Shown piece after piece: positions 60,841-64,000 of a stretch of 64,000 nt of DNA (the first letter of the stretch is position 1; every line of letters begins with the position of its first letter). The notes below the pieces were generated by a model. It did not search any database. It was not told the origin of the DNA and saw only the letters and a list, made by a program, of their open reading frames with translations. The position numbers were made by a program, and so were the translations under genes. The stretch covers positions 8,811,501 through 8,875,500 of the forward strand of contig NC_134963.1 of the NCBI RefSeq assembly GCF_965638725.1, read 5' to 3'. The DNA comes from Aptenodytes patagonicus (Eukaryota > Chordata > Aves > Sphenisciformes > Spheniscidae).

Positions 60841-63800
60841 TAATCCTCACACAACCTCATTAAGCAGGAGCTGCTGCTCTAGTGCTTCACCTCCAGGTAA
60901 CCCTGCGGCCAGAAGCTGATTTAAAACACTTTGGCGAGAGGAGCTCAGTGGAGGCGATGTGGGGAAGGGATTTCTGTCCTCTCCCTCTCAGCCAAGCACA
61001 TGGTTCCACCCCAGATAATACTGCCAGAAGTAGAGGAAGCAGCAGAACGTAACCCCTCTGCTTGGCTATTACACAAACAAGCCGCAGAGAGCCAGATCCC
61101 TTCGGGATCCATCACCAATAAATACGTTATCCTCTACCAGCGCTGCTGGAGCAAGGAGGAGCAAGGAATGCAGCGGGTTTCTGGCTGTTGGTTTGCTCTC
61201 TCTGTAGACAGCAGCATCCCATGGAGGGAACTGAGCTAAACACCGCTTAAGGCGGTGCATTTCTGATAATATATTAGAAATATTTAAAAAATAGCATTTT
61301 ATAATCTTCTATGTGAACATTCCCCTCAAGAGGTATATTGTTGGCATTAGCCATGCACAGCAGCAGAGATCTTATTTATTATCGGATTTGCCACAGGTTC
61401 GAGGGCAGCAGGACGAATATGCCTCCACCCTGGTGTGCCGTTTTGCACCATTATCTTGATGGGATGGTGTTAGTATAGGGCACGCTGATAAATCTACTTT
61501 AGACTCGTTACTCTCTGTAATATCATCTGTCATCCTGTGAAGCAGAGCAGTGCAAAATTAAACATTTAAATCTTATACAGATGGCAGGAGGAACTCACTC
61601 CTCGGAAGGAAGGAACACCAGAGAGGAGGCAGGGTTTCTTGGCTCTGCAATGGATGCACGCAAACCCCTGCGCTCAAGCCCAGACAGGCCTCGAGACACG
61701 TTTAAATTGATTGAACAGTATCAGTCAGCATTCACAGAAATGTCAGGAGATACTTAAATGCATTCAGAGCGTGCGTGAGTGTATCATATTCTGACCTCTG
61801 CTAACCCTGGCATCGATTAATTCAGGGTTTCCTTTACCTAGGGGAGTACACACAGAGGCACAGAGCGCTGTTTATAAACACACACAAATACTACACACAA
61901 ACACCGAAACCAACACACAATGCATAAAACAACACACACAAAAAAAGCAAACCCCACATACAATACAGACAAACACTAAACCTGGGATACAAACAAATGC
62001 TAAGAAAAGCTGCAGACTTGCACTTGGGGAATTGAACTTCCCTGCAACGGATGCTAGCGCTACCTGTTCTGCTCTCTTCAGCTTCAGGGAAAAAACCAGG
62101 TTTGCTTCCACTCCGTGATTAAGTGACCTTCAAAACCTCTGAATAGAAAATTGCAAAATGCGTGAGTTTTACATGCTGCTAGAGGTAACAATTAATAACC
62201 AGACCTCCCCCGCGCCCACGCTGGTGCAGCACAGCTCCCGCTGGGTGTAAAAAGGGAAGTTTGAACTCTGCTAGCCAGCAGCGTGCCTACCTCACCAGCT
62301 AGTGCACAGGGGTGGCTACGGCATCATGCCACCACCTCTGGCTGCATTGCAGATACACTTTTTAAATAAATGGTGAAGAGAACACCTTTTCTTATAGCCC
62401 ACCACTGTTTTGGTTCCAGCTGCTGCCGCCATGCCAGCTAGCACCAATGGAAACACAAAAGCAGAAAGAAGAGAACAAGTTTCTGTATTAGCCATCACCA
62501 AACATGACTTCCTAGAAATTGTCACCAAGAATGCCTTTGAAGTGTACATTACAATAATATCCAGATAATAATGGCGAAAACGTGGTACAGGAATAAAAAG
62601 GAGAGCATCATGAATCCTAAGCAGCATTTTCGTGGCCATTATTGCAATCATCATCACTGTTTATTTTAGAAAACAAAAGGGCCTTCTTCGGCGAGGCAGC
62701 GCTAGGCAGGCAGTAATGGGTTTCTGTTTGCTTTCTCCTCCCCTCGGTGCGGTTGCATCGTGATGGTGGTGTTTAGCAACACTATCAGGTCAGCACTGAC
62801 AACCTCCCTGCAGTGCTGTTGCTTCTTCTGCATGTTCACATTCCAGGAAATGAAAACCAGTTCCCTCCATGGAAGTATCTGTGAGTGGTGAGAGACAGAG
62901 GGGCTGCAGGAGCTGCAACTTAGCCATGCCCTTGGAAGAGCCAGCAAAATGCACGTGTCCGCTCACGTAACCAGGCTAAGGACGTGGTAAGGGTGACAAA
63001 TGTTTACTCCTGGTTAAACAAATTAGAATATTCCTTATAACAGTGGTGCCAAACAGCTTTGGACCTGTCATTAGGCAACGCCACCTTTCTCATCAAAACT
63101 CAATCATTTTAAAACTCTAAAATGATTCCACGGATGAGGCGCAGACGATGGTTTTTGCCTTAGTCAGTAGATTAGTGCGCTACAGCACAGGGCATCATGT
63201 ATACTTATGTATTTACAACTAATTAGACAATAATTCTGCAAGCGTTGATGAGGGTGCACAGCTGTATGTGCCTGGATGGCTTCACAGACAGCAACGGGAC
63301 CCCTCCCGTGCGGAGGATTTAGCAAGAACGCTCTGCCAGGCTGGGGGAAAGGTACCACTGAAAGCACTTGAAATCACCGCATCCAGGTGTAACGTCTCTC
63401 CCATCACGACCCCTGCAAAAGGAGAGCCCATGCAGAGGCACTGAAATAAGCTTTGGGGTGGGAGACCCGGGTCTGGACTGAGCCTGAGGAGTGACGGGAA
63501 CCATGTCACGGCCCACAAGCCAGACCCAGCGTTTGCTGCCAGCCCGGCAGATTTATGAAAATAAAAATACCCCTTTCCATCTCGTAGCTCGGCTCAGTGA
63601 AAACTTTAAACAGGGCTGGTGGGAAACCTTACGCTGAGCTTCCAAGAGGGACCTGCCCCAGGTCCTCCTCTGCTCCCTTCCACCTCTTGCTTGAACACCT
63701 CGAGCCTCAGCACTGCTCTGTGGCCATCAGGAACTTCACTGGCGGAGGAGAAACCTTCCCCAACAGATCTGTTCAGGTGAAAAGTGTTGGTTTAAATTAA

Positions 63801-64000
63801 CATTTTCAACAAAAGACGGTTCATAATGAGCCGCACGGTGAAATCCTCCCAGCTGTATACTCTACCTAGCTTTAATCAGATCATTAACTTTCACAAAGAT
63901 GTAGGAAGGAGGAGTGGCGGCACTTGAAAAGAGCTCAAAACAAGATGAGTTTTAAACTTCAGACTTGTCATTGACTTAGCCTTTCATTGAACCAATTATT
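60841..64000. other. Non-coding DNA to the end of the window
   Basis: I recognise no gene here. A degenerate CA-rich tract lies at about 61880-61975. The AT-rich segment 62480-62665 has few CpG and could be conserved non-coding sequence. Confidence 0.5.
61880..61975 (+). repeat. Degenerate CA-rich tract
   Basis: This is a run of imperfect (CA)n, CAAA and ACAAAC units with almost no G. It is a decayed microsatellite. Confidence 0.8.

Overview
The window is vertebrate nuclear DNA, almost certainly from a bird. It has multi-exon genes with GT-AG splice sites and decayed CR1 LINE 3' ends. It also has three copies of a retroviral LTR whose sequence I recognise from bird genomes, and from memory not from galliforms, so a neoavian species is a reasonable guess. 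The gene order KIAA1671 - CRYBB3 - CRYBB2 matches the human 22q11.23 block. All three genes are on the + strand.

Layout. Positions 1-22856 hold the last six coding exons (298 codons) of KIAA1671, including its tankyrase-binding-protein-like C-terminal domain, spread through long AT-rich introns. The large 5' coding exons lie upstream of the window. Positions 22857 to about 30660 are 3' UTR plus intergenic DNA, with several candidate poly(A) signals. Positions 30665-34642 are CRYBB3, with a TATA-like promoter, a predicted untranslated exon 1 and five coding exons (211 aa). Positions 34643-37512 are intergenic. Positions 37513-41516 are CRYBB2, with a TATA box, a predicted untranslated exon 1 and five coding exons (205 aa). 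Both crystallin reading frames are intact. Their four Greek-key exons have the same boundaries and phases, as expected for an ancient tandem duplication expressed in the lens.

From 41517 to 64000 I find no protein-coding gene. The stretch holds a TAAT-rich putative regulatory element just 3' of CRYBB2 and an unassigned CpG island broken by long G and C tracts. It also holds a pair of colinear related sequences about 727 bp apart, a 9-bp minisatellite, a probable MIR relic and three LTRs of one family. Two of the LTRs form a close inverted pair. Each of the three has its own 5-bp target-site duplication, and the third has lost nearly all of its interior.

No previously undescribed biological system is evident. 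The most useful leads are the duplicated element pair (47523-47648 and 48248-48376), the inverted LTR pair, the TAAT/octamer element downstream of CRYBB2, and the AT-rich to GC-rich transition between KIAA1671 and the crystallins.
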